Part shown: piece after piece, positions 19,753 to 28,917 of the stretch
Position numbering within the stretch: the first letter of the stretch is position 1
Layout: every line of letters begins with the position of its first letter
Source of the DNA: Blastococcus capsensis
GTDB taxonomy: Bacteria > Actinomycetota > Actinomycetes > Mycobacteriales > Geodermatophilaceae
Length of the DNA: 64,000 nucleotides
Reading direction: 5' to 3'
Assembly (NCBI RefSeq): GCF_030165005.1
Contig: NZ_JASNNW010000006.1
Coordinates: forward strand, 124,001-188,000
The notes under the pieces: generated by a model
The model's input: the letters and a program-made list of their open reading frames with translations, nothing else
Database searches by the model: none
Told to the model about the DNA's origin: nothing
Made by a program: the position numbers and the translations under genes

Positions 19753-21300
19753 TCAGCTGCCGTAGCGCGACGGACGGCTGGGCCGCCCGCCGGAGCGACC
19801 GCGATCACCGTAGGACCGCTCGCCGGACGAGGACCGCTCGCCGTAGGAGCGCTCCCCGCCGGACCGCTCACCGGCCGGCCGGGGCCGGTCGCCGAAGGAG
19901 CGACGCGGGCCCCCGCGGGAGCCACCGGTGGGACGGTCACCGTCACGACGCGGACGCCCACCGGGGCCGCCACCACCGCGGCGCATGTCGCGCTGGGTGC
20001 GCTCCTTGGGCTCCACCGGGATGCCCTTGGCGACGAGGTCGTTGATGGGCGCGTCGCCCGGACGGGTCCGGTCGATCGGCGGGTCCACCTTGGCCGTGCG
20101 GAACCGGCGCTTGGCCTGGCCCACCTGGTCGGGCAGCAGCAGGGAGACGACGACACCGGCGGCACCGGCGCGGGCGGTGCGGCCCGAACGGTGCAGGTAG
20201 GTCTTGGCGTCCGTCGGCGGGTCGTAGTGCAGGACCAGCGAGACGTCGTCGACGTGGATGCCGCGGGCGGCGACGTCGGTGGCGACGAGCACCGGCGAGC
20301 GGGCGTCGGTGAACTCCTCCAGCGCACGCTTGCGCGCCGCCTGGGGCAGCCCGCCGTGGATCGCCTCGGCCTTGATGCCGGCGGCCTTGAGGTTCTCGGC
20401 CAGCCGGTCCACACCCAGCTGCGTGCGGGCGAAGATGATCGTGCGGCCGGGGCGACCGGCGAGCTCGGTGGCCACCTGCAGCTTGTCGCGGAAGGCGAGG
20501 GTGAAGGCCAGGTGCTCGGCCGGCGGGGCCTCGCCGCCGGGGCGGACGACCTCGTGACGAGCCGGGTCCTTGAGGTAGCGGCGGACCAGGGAGTCGACCT
20601 CGCCGTCCAGGGTGGCGGAGAACAGCAGCCGCTGGGCGTTGCGGTCGGTCTGGTCGAGCAGCTCCTTGACGACCGGGAGGAAGCCCAGGTCGGCCATGAA
20701 GTCGGCCTCGTCCAGGACGGTGACGACGACGTCGGCCAGGGTGCACTCGCCCTGGCTGATCAGGTCCTGCAGCCGGCCGGGGGTGGCGATGACGACGTCG
20801 ACCCCGCGCCGCAGCTGCTGGATCTGGCGGTACATGGGGGCGCCGCCGTAGACGGTCGCCAGCACGACGCCGGTGGCCTGGCCCAGCGGCGCCAGGTTGT
20901 CGTGCACCTGCTGCGCCAGCTCACGGGTGGGCACGAGGACCAGGCCGCGCGGGGCGCGGCGGCCGCTCTTCACCTCGGCGCCGATGCGGGCCAGCAGCGG
21001 CAGCCCGAAAGCGAGCGTCTTGCCCGAGCCAGTGGCGGCCTTGCCCAGCACGTCGCGCCCGGCGAGGGCGTCCGGCAGGGCCGAGGTCTGGATGGCGAAC
21101 GGGCGGTGGATACCGCGCCGCTCCAGCGCCGTCACCAGCTGCTGGGGCAGGCCCAGCTGGCCGAAGGTGGGGCCGGCCTCGGTGGTGCCGGTCTCGACGG
21201 CGTCGTCCGCCGCGGTGTTCTCGACAGGGTTCTCAGTGGTGTTCTGAACGGCGTTCTCGGCCTTGGTGGACTCGAACGCGACAGGGTGGACCAAAGTCAT
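19753..21300 (-). CDS. DEAD-box ATP-dependent RNA helicase with RG-rich tail
   Basis: 515 aa. Q motif FAIQTSALP, motif I ATGSGKT, Ia PTRELAQQ, Ib TPGRLQD, motif II DEAD (in VLDEADF), SAT (LFSATLD), motif V ATDVAARGIH and motif VI HRSGRTARAG are all intact. The last roughly 100 residues are Arg/Gly/Ser-rich with repeats such as GERSYGER, an RNA-binding tail typical of actinobacterial RhlE/DeaD-like helicases involved in RNA unfolding, ribosome assembly or cold response. The 5' leader of about 175 bases upstream contains three small hairpins, suggesting post-transcriptional control. Which exact helicase subfamily it is cannot be fixed by eye. Confidence 0.92.
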   Translation of the reverse strand: MTLVHPVAFESTKAENAVQNTTENPVENTAADDAVETGTTEAGPTFGQLGLPQQLVTALERRGIHRPFAIQTSALPDALAGRDVLGKAATGSGKTLAFGLPLLARIGAEVKSGRRAPRGLVLVPTRELAQQVHDNLAPLGQATGVVLATVYGGAPMYRQIQQLRRGVDVVIATPGRLQDLISQGECTLADVVVTVLDEADFMADLGFLPVVKELLDQTDRNAQRLLFSATLDGEVDSLVRRYLKDPARHEVVRPGGEAPPAEHLAFTLAFRDKLQVATELAGRPGRTIIFARTQLGVDRLAENLKAAGIKAEAIHGGLPQAARKRALEEFTDARSPVLVATDVAARGIHVDDVSLVLHYDPPTDAKTYLHRSGRTARAGAAGVVVSLLLPDQVGQAKRRFRTAKVDPPIDRTRPGDAPINDLVAKGIPVEPKERTQRDMRRGGGGPGGRPRRDGDRPTGGSRGGPRRSFGDRPRPAGERSGGERSYGERSSSGERSYGDRGRSGGRPSRPSRYGS

Positions 21301-21487
21301 GCGGGGTGGGGCTCCGATACTGCTCGGAGCGCGTCCCGTGAAAGAGGAGGAGCACCGTCAGGTACCGGCGTCCTCACTTGGCGATCGTCTGCGCCCAGGG
21401 ATGGAACGCGGGATCTGCACGGATGCGCTCATGCCCGGACAAACCGTCCGGGAGGATGACCGGCCTTGTGCCGGTACGCCCAGGTTA
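21301..21487 (-). promoter_or_regulatory. Probable promoter and long structured 5' leader of the DEAD-box helicase gene
   Basis: A minus-strand -10-like TAACCT lies at 21482-21487; no good -35 is seen. Between it and the ATG are stems GCTCCGA/TCGGAGC (21311-21330), CCCGGAC/GTCCGGG (21434-21452) and ACCGGC/GCCGGT (about 21459-21475). Confidence 0.45.
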
Positions 21488-21542
21488 GCAGCGAAGATCG
21501 CGGATCGATTCCCGAGCGGGGGGTGGCTGCCGTCACCCCGGG

Positions 21543-22616
21543 TCAGGACTGGAGAGCGGCGTACCCGGGGCGGACGACCTCGTCGAGCAGCCGGGCACGC
21601 TCGTCGTCGGCCAGGAAGGCGCCCGCCAGCGCCCGCTCGGTGATCGTCCGCACGTCGTCCCACGTCCAGCCGAACGTCGTCGCGACGTCGGTGACCTCGC
21701 TCGTGGCCGAGACGCCGCTCATCAACCGGTTGTCGGTGTTCAGGGTGACCGCGAAGCCGAGGCGGTGCAGCCGGTCCACCGGGTGCGCGGCCAGCGACGG
21801 GTAGGCCCCGGTCTGCACGTTCGACGACGGCGCGACCTCCAGGGGAACCTGCTCGTCCCGCACCCGCTGGGCCACGGGGCCGAGCGCGCCGTCCTCGCCC
21901 ACCTCGTCGGCGATCCGGACACCGTGGCCCAGCCGCTCGGCGCCGGCGCCGTCCAGGGCGGCCACGATGCTGTCGATGCCGGCTGCCTCCCCCGCGTGGA
22001 TGGTGCGGTGGCCGTGCCCGCGGTCGAGGACGGCGAGGGCGGACGGGATGCGGTCCGGGGGGAAGCCGATCTCCGGGCCGGCCAGGTCGAAGCCCACCAC
22101 CCCCGCATCGCGGTAGCGCACCACCAGTTCGGCGACCTCGTCCCAGCGGTCGTCCTGCCGCATGGCGCACAGCAGGGTGCCGATGCGGATCGGCGTGCCC
22201 GTTCCCGCGGCGTCACGGCTGCCCTGCGCGTAGCCGTCGAGCATGGCCTCCACGGCCACCTCGAGCGGCATGCCCGGCGTGAGCAGCTCGGGAGCCATGC
22301 GGACCTCGGCGTACACGACGCCGTCCGCGGCGAGGTCCACGGCGCACTCCCGCGCCACCCGGTGGACCGCCTCGGGGCTCTGCATCACGCCGACGGTGTG
22401 CGCGAACGTCTCCAGGTACCGGACCAGCGACCCGGAGTCGGCCGACTGCCGGAACCACCGGCCGAGCGCATCGGCGTCGGACGCCGGCAGGGCGCGGTAC
22501 CCCGCCGCGTCGGCCAGCTCCAGCACGGTCTGCGGCCGCAGCCCGCCGTCCAGGTGGTCGTGCAGGAGGACCTTCGGGGCGCGGCGGACGTTCTCGGCGT
22601 CGAGCGGAGCAGGCAC
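21543..22616 (-). CDS. add: Adenosine deaminase
   Basis: 357 aa. Hydrolyses adenosine and deoxyadenosine to inosine forms, feeding purine-nucleoside phosphorylase. Metal and catalytic motifs: HDHLDG (about 18-23), IHAGE, RLGHGVR, VAPSSNVQT and LNTDNRLMSG, the last in the form common to actinobacterial adenosine deaminases. GTG 22616 is chosen: it is the first start before the conserved KVLLHDHLDG and lies six bases after GATAAT, so the mRNA may be leaderless. Divergence from other cluster members is small; the gene belongs functionally with punA, upp, deoA and cdd. Confidence 0.94.
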   Translation of the reverse strand: MPAPLDAENVRRAPKVLLHDHLDGGLRPQTVLELADAAGYRALPASDADALGRWFRQSADSGSLVRYLETFAHTVGVMQSPEAVHRVARECAVDLAADGVVYAEVRMAPELLTPGMPLEVAVEAMLDGYAQGSRDAAGTGTPIRIGTLLCAMRQDDRWDEVAELVVRYRDAGVVGFDLAGPEIGFPPDRIPSALAVLDRGHGHRTIHAGEAAGIDSIVAALDGAGAERLGHGVRIADEVGEDGALGPVAQRVRDEQVPLEVAPSSNVQTGAYPSLAAHPVDRLHRLGFAVTLNTDNRLMSGVSATSEVTDVATTFGWTWDDVRTITERALAGAFLADDERARLLDEVVRPGYAALQS

Positions 22617-22622
22617 CGCTCC

Positions 22623-22628
22623 ATTATC
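22623..22628 (-). promoter_or_regulatory. -10 box for add
   Basis: On the minus strand GATAAT sits six bases upstream of the GTG start of add. Confidence 0.5.
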
Positions 22629-22782
22629 ACTTTGCGGCCTTACGGGACGACAGCTGGGCAGGAAGGGCCACAAGCCGGACAAGGGCTCCATGCGCTCATG
22701 CGCAGCGGACGGATACGACGCAAGTCGGCACCGGAAACTCGATCCGGACAGGGCAGGCGCGGCGACTCGACGCGAGCGCCGA

Positions 22783-23196
22783 TTACGAGGAACTCGAGTC
22801 CACCATCCGCAGCCACAGCGTCCGATCTTGTCGCTCATCCAAGGAGACGACGATCCTATAAAGCCCAGGGCGGTCTACAGGATGGAGCGACATCGGGACA
22901 GTCAGCGGGAAGTTGACGGTAGGGACGAGAGGCTTCATCCCCTCGTCAGTCACCGGGCGACGCAGCTCCCCCGCCAACCTGAAGACCTGCTGACCCTGCT
23001 CGTCGAATGCCGTCACAGCGACGCTATGACTCAAATCAGGCTCGTCTGAATCCAACTCGAGCAGGAGGGCCATGTCGACACCAAAAGGTGCAGGAAAAGC
23101 AGAACTCGCGACGACGGTTACCCCACCACCGAGCACATGCAAGAGACTCTCGCGAACGGTGGCCGAATCACAAAGAAGCGCAGCCGTCAGTCTCAC
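22783..23196 (-). CDS. Hypothetical protein, DUF6941-like
   Basis: 137 aa. The N-terminus MRLTAALLCDSATVRE followed by LLHVLGGGVT and ALLLELDSDE is the pattern I associate with the uncharacterised DUF6941 family; no catalytic motif, signal peptide or membrane segment is visible. It is the third gene of a three-gene cassette, joined to the gene before it by an ATGA overlap (23193-23196). The local DNA is visibly less G+C-rich than its surroundings (runs such as CTTCCATAGTCACC), suggesting transfer. Family name given from memory of the pattern, so moderate certainty. Confidence 0.6.
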   Translation of the reverse strand: MRLTAALLCDSATVRESLLHVLGGGVTVVASSAFPAPFGVDMALLLELDSDEPDLSHSVAVTAFDEQGQQVFRLAGELRRPVTDEGMKPLVPTVNFPLTVPMSLHPVDRPGLYRIVVSLDERQDRTLWLRMVDSSSS

Positions 23197-23606
23197 GAGA
23201 GTGACGACCCAGCAAAGGAGAGATGCTCATTTCGCGTTACCACTCTACGATCAAACGGGTGCTCATGCAGCTCGCTTCCATAGTCACCAAGCAGCGGGGA
23301 GCGACTCGGCGTATTCCATGACACAACCCACCCTTGGTTAACGACTCCGAGCCCATGCGGCTTGGCAACCGCCGCGAAGTCCATGGCGACCTCATCCGAG
23401 GATTGGCGCGTACGCCAGTGCATCAAAAGGTAGACTTCGTCGTCCTCGATGGCCCCGACGGTGGCACCGAAGGTCAAGCCTTCAGCATCATCTACCGCAA
23501 CAACCTCGTCACCGACAGCGATCTCGCCGTCGACTTGGTCGAGGTAGCCGAGCACTTGACCCCCACGAACCAGATCATTGAAGTCGACGTGGATTGTCGC
23601 CGTCAT
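23193..23606 (-). CDS. Hypothetical protein, middle gene of low-G+C cassette
   Basis: 137 aa, not recognised. The first 65 residues look like a small beta-barrel-type domain (VDFNDLVRGGQV, then EIAVGDEVVAVDDAEGLTFGATVGAIEDDEVYLLMHW). The second half (QSSDEVAMDFAAVAK onward) is unlike the first, uses AT-richer codons and has no known motif. It overlaps both neighbours by four bases (ATGA), so it is translationally coupled within the cassette. No signal peptide or transmembrane segment. It may be a fusion or have a replaced C-terminus. Confidence 0.65.
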   Translation of the reverse strand: MTATIHVDFNDLVRGGQVLGYLDQVDGEIAVGDEVVAVDDAEGLTFGATVGAIEDDEVYLLMHWRTRQSSDEVAMDFAAVAKPHGLGVVNQGWVVSWNTPSRSPLLGDYGSELHEHPFDRRVVTRNEHLSFAGSSLS

Positions 23607-24031
23607 GTCGGCTCCTTCCCCTTAGCCGGGTTGGGTGCGGGCTCCTCGAAGCTCGCAACGAAGTCCACCGCCCTTGATTCTGTCACTTCTCCGTCGAAGG
23701 CGACGTTGTAGTGCACGTCCCCTTGCCCGTTCGAGGGATCATGCTCCAGCGCGAAGCCAGCCGCCTCCAGGCGCCCTGCGGTAGACCGCTGCACCTGCCC
23801 GTGCGGGACGCCCGATTCGGCACAGACCCGCACGAACGCGGCCTCCTCCGTCTCCCCTTCGCCCCTGTTGGCGGCGAACACAGAGATCAGCGGCCGGCGG
23901 CCGCGATCCTCCAACCCTTGGAGCTTGCGTAGGACCACCTGCGGATCGCGGACCTGGCCGCCGCGGATGACCACTGCCGTCCCGGTCAGATCCACAGACA
24001 CAGACAGGAACTTAGCCGTCTCGCCCGCCAA
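23603..24031 (-). CDS. Hypothetical protein, first gene of low-G+C cassette
   Basis: 142 aa if started at TTG 24031; GTG codons about ten codons further in (near 23995-24001) are alternatives and no strong SD decides. Not recognised. It is cytoplasmic-looking, with a mixed alpha/beta pattern (TGTAVVIRGGQVRDPQVVLRK, PLISVFAANRGEGET, VHYNVAFDGEV) and a charged Pro/Lys-rich tail. ATGA overlap with the next gene. The three genes together look like one operon of unknown role inserted between add and an ABC transporter. Confidence 0.55.
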   Translation of the reverse strand: MAGETAKFLSVSVDLTGTAVVIRGGQVRDPQVVLRKLQGLEDRGRRPLISVFAANRGEGETEEAAFVRVCAESGVPHGQVQRSTAGRLEAAGFALEHDPSNGQGDVHYNVAFDGEVTESRAVDFVASFEEPAPNPAKGKEPT

Positions 24032-24076
24032 GCTGCGAAGCCAGGCGGATGGCCGGACTGCGCAAGGACGTCCCCG

Positions 24077-24886
24077 TCACCGACTTCCGCGATCCTGCCA
24101 GCGGAAGGTGGCGACGCAGAGGAACAGGCCGACGACGCACCAGGTGCCCAGCACGATCGCGACGGTCCCGAGCTCCCACGACCCGGCCGGCTCCCGGGCG
24201 GCGAGGGAGTCGGGCAGGAAGACCGCGCGCAGCCCCTGCGCCAGCCACTTGACCGGGAAGACCGCGGCGACGTCCTGCAGCCAGCCGGGAACCTGGTCGA
24301 AGGGCATGAACACGCCGGAGATGAACTCCAGCACCAGGGCGATCGGCGTGACCGTGGCCGACGCCGACCGCGAGTTGCGGGCCAGCGACGACACGGCGAT
24401 GCCCAGGAGCGTGCAGGCCGCCGCGCCGAGCAGCGTCACCCAGGCGAAGGTCAGCCAGTCGGCGCCCGACGGGAGGTCGATCCCGAACACGAGCACGCCG
24501 ACGAGCAGCAGGATCCCGATGGTGGCGAGCGTCACCGCCACCACCTGCGCCACCTTGCCGACGAAGTAGGCGGTCTTGGGCATCGGGCTGCCGGCCAGCG
24601 CCTTGAGCGTTCCGTCGGAGCGCTCGCCGGCGATGTGGATGGCCAGATTCTGCAGGCTGGCGCCGACGATGCCGGCGGCGATCACCCCGGCCATGAAGTA
24701 CTGCGGGAAGTCGACGCCGGAGCCGAGGTCGTAGTCCAGGACCGCACCGAGGCCCAGCAGCAGGATCACCGGGAACAGCAGGGTGAAGACCACCGACTCC
24801 CGCTGCCGGAAGAACTCCTTGAGCTCCACCCCGGCCCGGGTCCGGGAGACCCGCGCCAGCGAGGGCAGCGCGGTGGACGTCGTCAC
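24077..24886 (-). CDS. ABC-2 type transporter permease
   Basis: 269 aa integral membrane protein of about six helices. The N-terminal VELKEFFRQRESVVFTLLFPVILLL, IAGERSDGTLKALAGSPMP and the late FISGVFMPFDQVPGWLQ are the typical ABC-2 (drug/antibiotic or polysaccharide export) permease blocks. GTG 24886 overlaps the ATPase stop by GTGA, so the two form an exporter pair. Substrate unknown; such pairs often export hydrophobic compounds or help with resistance. The last residues (RWQDRGSR) are cytoplasmic. Confidence 0.9.
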   Translation of the reverse strand: MTTSTALPSLARVSRTRAGVELKEFFRQRESVVFTLLFPVILLLGLGAVLDYDLGSGVDFPQYFMAGVIAAGIVGASLQNLAIHIAGERSDGTLKALAGSPMPKTAYFVGKVAQVVAVTLATIGILLLVGVLVFGIDLPSGADWLTFAWVTLLGAAACTLLGIAVSSLARNSRSASATVTPIALVLEFISGVFMPFDQVPGWLQDVAAVFPVKWLAQGLRAVFLPDSLAAREPAGSWELGTVAIVLGTWCVVGLFLCVATFRWQDRGSR

Positions 24887-25785
24887 GAGCGGTCCCCGAT
24901 CATCGTCAGGTAGACGTCCTCGAGCGTGGGCCGGCGCACCGCGAGGTCGGGGACCTCACCGGGGAAGCGGGCCGCCAGCTCGGCGACGAACGCGGTGGGC
25001 CGGGCGGTCTCGACGGTGCGCCGGGCGCCGCCCTCGGTCCAGCTGACGACGGCCGGTGCGGTGCCGCGGCCGCCCAGCGCGGTGGGGACGGCGACCTCCG
25101 CCAGCTGGCCGCGGGCGATGACCCCGACCCGGTCGGCCAGCTCCTCGGCCTCGTCCAGGTAGTGGGTGGTCAGCAGCATCGTCGTGCCGAGCTCGCGCAG
25201 CGAGCGGATCAGGGCCCAGAACTGGCGCCGCGCCTCGGGGTCGAACCCGGTGGTCGGCTCGTCCAGGAACAGCAGCGTGGGCCGGCCGACGATGCCCAGA
25301 GCCACGTCGAGCCGGCGGCGCTGCCCGCCGGACAGGGTGCGGCCACGGGCGCCGGCCTTGTCCGTGAGGCCGACCAGCTCGAGCACCTCGTCGGCGTCGC
25401 GCGGATCGGCGAAGTAGGAGGCCTGCGCCGTCAGCAGCTCCCGGACCGACAGCTGGCTGTCACCGGCGCCGGACTGCAGCACGATGCCCAGGTCGGCCTT
25501 CCAGCGGCGGCCGCCCCTGGCCGGGTCCACACCGAGCACGCGGACCTCCCCGCCGTCCCGGTCGCGGTAGCCCTCGCAGATCTCGACGGTGGTCGTCTTG
25601 CCGGCGCCGTTGGGTCCGAGCAGGGCGAAGATCTCCCCGCGGCGGATGTCGAGGTCCAGCCCGTCGACGACGGCGCGGTCGCCGTACCGCTTGACCAGAC
25701 CGCGGATGGAGATGGCCGCATCGGGGTCCAGCGGGGCACCGAGGGCCGTCGGCCGCACGCCGGGAGCCGCGGGAGTCCGTGTCAC
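24883..25785 (-). CDS. ABC transporter ATP-binding protein (export type)
   Basis: 300 aa from GTG 25785, the most likely start (a GTG at 25821 is also in frame and GGAGG lies between them). Walker A GPNGAGKTT, signature LSGGQRRRLDVAL, Walker B LLFLDEPTTG and the switch His in TTHYLDEAEEL are intact. The C-terminal extension after about residue 215 resembles that of DrrA-type export ATPases. It pairs with the following ABC-2 permease. The upstream gap contains an A-family palindrome shared with the end of deoA. Confidence 0.92.
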   Translation of the reverse strand: MTRTPAAPGVRPTALGAPLDPDAAISIRGLVKRYGDRAVVDGLDLDIRRGEIFALLGPNGAGKTTTVEICEGYRDRDGGEVRVLGVDPARGGRRWKADLGIVLQSGAGDSQLSVRELLTAQASYFADPRDADEVLELVGLTDKAGARGRTLSGGQRRRLDVALGIVGRPTLLFLDEPTTGFDPEARRQFWALIRSLRELGTTMLLTTHYLDEAEELADRVGVIARGQLAEVAVPTALGGRGTAPAVVSWTEGGARRTVETARPTAFVAELAARFPGEVPDLAVRRPTLEDVYLTMIGDRS

Positions 25786-25834
25786 GAGCGACCAGTGTCC
25801 TCCTCGTTCTGGACACTTCACCGAGCCCCCCGAC

Positions 25835-25904
25835 GATCATGAGCTCCGGGAGGCGACACACCGCCGCTCACCGGCATGTCACGTCCGGAACTTCATGATC
25901 ACGG
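25835..25904. repeat. A-family palindromic element, copy 3
   Basis: Starts GATCATGAGCTCCGGG, continues AGGCGACACACCG, and ends CTTCATGATCACG. Length and interior match copy 1. Lies between the deoA stop and the exporter ATPase start, so it may be the 3' structure of the nucleoside operon. Confidence 0.7.
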
Positions 25905-25916
25905 GGGAATGGGCGC

Positions 25917-27187
<1,271 letters not shown>

Positions 27188-27188
<1 letters not shown>

Positions 27189-27628
27189 CAGGCCCCTCGC
27201 GCCGCGGCCGCGACGAGGTCGTCCGGCCCGAAGGCATCGGGCAGCACCTCGCGCATGGGCACGATCCGGGTCTGGGTGGGCGAGGACTTGGAGACGGTCT
27301 CGATGAGCATGTCCGCGCCGCCGTGCTCCCACAGCAGCTGACGGCAGCGCCCGCACGGCATGAGCGGCTGCCCGTCCCCGCCCACGCAGGCCACCGCCAC
27401 CAGTCGGCCGCCGCCGGTCCGGGCGAGGTCGCTGACCATGCCGCACTCGGCGCACAGGGCCAGGCCGTAGGAAGCGTTCTCGACGTTGCACCCGGTGACC
27501 ACCCGGCCGTCGTCCACCAGGCCCGCGACGCCCACCGGGAACTTCGAGTACGGCGCGTAGGCATGCGTCATCGCCTCGCGCGCCGCGAGCCGCAGCGCAT
27601 CCCAGTCCACGGCGCTCTCGCCGCCCAC
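27188..27628 (-). CDS. cdd: Cytidine deaminase
   Basis: 146 aa. Converts cytidine/deoxycytidine to uridine/deoxyuridine. Zinc motifs CNVENASYGLALCAE (Cys-Ala-Glu with the proton-shuttle Glu) and MPCGRCRQLL are intact; YAPYSKFPVGVA is the conserved N-terminal block. GTG 27628 shares one base with the TAG stop of the preceding permease gene, and the stop shares one base with the deoA ATG. The product supplies uridine to the following phosphorylase. Confidence 0.96.
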
Positions 27629-28917
27629 TAGTGCTCCCCTCGTCGGTACACCAGTCCGTCGGCCTTCGGCATCCGCAACCGCTGGGAGGCCAGTGACAGC
27701 ACCAGCAGGGTGGTGAGGTGCGGGGTGAAGAAGACGATCCCGTCGGGCAGTTCCTCGACGGTGACGAAGCCGATCAGCGCCGCCGCCGCGACCACCCCGG
27801 CGAACCCGGCCGGGGTCCAGCGGCGACGCGCCGCCTGGTAGACGGCCACCCCGGCCAGCAGCAGCGCGACCAGGAGCAGCAGCGCGACGACCGCCGTCCG
27901 GCTGCGCAGCTGCAGGGCGTCCGCGAAGCCGAACAGACCGGCGCCCGCGGCCAGGCCACCCGGCCGCCAGTTACCGAAGATGAGTGCGGCCAGCCCGATG
28001 AAGCCACGGCCACCGGTCTGCCCCTCGCGGTAGATACCGGCGACGAAGACGAGGAAGACACCACCGAGGCCGGCCAGCGCGCCGGAGATGATCACCGCGA
28101 TGTACTTCATCCGGTAGACCGGCACGCCCAGCGAGTCGGCGGCCGCCGGATTCTCCCCGCAGGACCGCAACCGCAGCCCGAACGCCGTCCGCCACAGGAC
28201 CAGGTAGGAGATCGGGATCAGCAGCAGCGCGACCAGCGTCACCACGCCGAGCCCAGCGGTGAGCCCACGGAGCACCCCGGCCAGGTCGCTGAGCAGGAAC
28301 CAGCCGGTCTTCTCGAGGTCGCCGAGCAGGTCCGGGCCGGAGGACAGCACCGGGACGGAGATCTCCGGAGGGTCCCCCCGGAGGGACGGCGACTGGGTCG
28401 GCCCGCCCCCGGTCCCCTCGACGTAGACCAGTTCCGAGAGGAAGCGCACGAGGCCGGCGGCCAGGATGTTGATCGCCACACCGGAGATGACGTGGTCGAC
28501 ACCGAAGGTCACCGTCGCGATGGCGTGCAGCAGACCGCCCACCGCACCGAGCAGGAGGCCGCCGACGATGGCGCCCCCCCAGCCCCAGTGCCAGCCGGCC
28601 CACCCGGCACCCCAGGTGCCGAGGATGAGCATCCCCTCGAGGCCGATGTTCACGATCCCGGCCCGCTCGGAGTAGAGGCCGCCGAGCGCGGCGAGCCCGA
28701 TGGGCACCGCGAGGAGCAGCGCCGCGCGCAGCGTCGAGGACGACGTCAGCGCCTCCTCCCCGGAGACCGCCCGGGTGAAGGAGAAGACGAACAGCAGCCC
28801 GAGGACCAGCCACAGGATCCGTCGGCCCCGGCCACCGCCGGTCAGCAGATCGGTGAGCGGGCCGCGGCTGGGCCGGGTCGCGGTGCCCTCCCCGGTCGTG
28901 GAAGCGGTGCTTCTCAT
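27628..28917 (-). CDS. Nucleoside/simple-sugar ABC importer, permease 2
   Basis: 429 aa, roughly ten hydrophobic helices. The YSERAGIVNIGLEGMLILGTWGA block and GGRGFIGLAALIFGNW are hallmarks of the second permease of BmpA-type nucleoside importers (NupQ/YufQ group). It ends with a short charged tail. ATG 28917 overlaps the stop of permease 1 (ATGA). Located between the first permease and cdd, so importer and catabolic enzymes are made from one transcript. Substrate class is inferred from BmpA and cdd/deoA. Confidence 0.92.
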   Translation of the reverse strand: MRSTASTTGEGTATRPSRGPLTDLLTGGGRGRRILWLVLGLLFVFSFTRAVSGEEALTSSSTLRAALLLAVPIGLAALGGLYSERAGIVNIGLEGMLILGTWGAGWAGWHWGWGGAIVGGLLLGAVGGLLHAIATVTFGVDHVISGVAINILAAGLVRFLSELVYVEGTGGGPTQSPSLRGDPPEISVPVLSSGPDLLGDLEKTGWFLLSDLAGVLRGLTAGLGVVTLVALLLIPISYLVLWRTAFGLRLRSCGENPAAADSLGVPVYRMKYIAVIISGALAGLGGVFLVFVAGIYREGQTGGRGFIGLAALIFGNWRPGGLAAGAGLFGFADALQLRSRTAVVALLLLVALLLAGVAVYQAARRRWTPAGFAGVVAAAALIGFVTVEELPDGIVFFTPHLTTLLVLSLASQRLRMPKADGLVYRRGEH

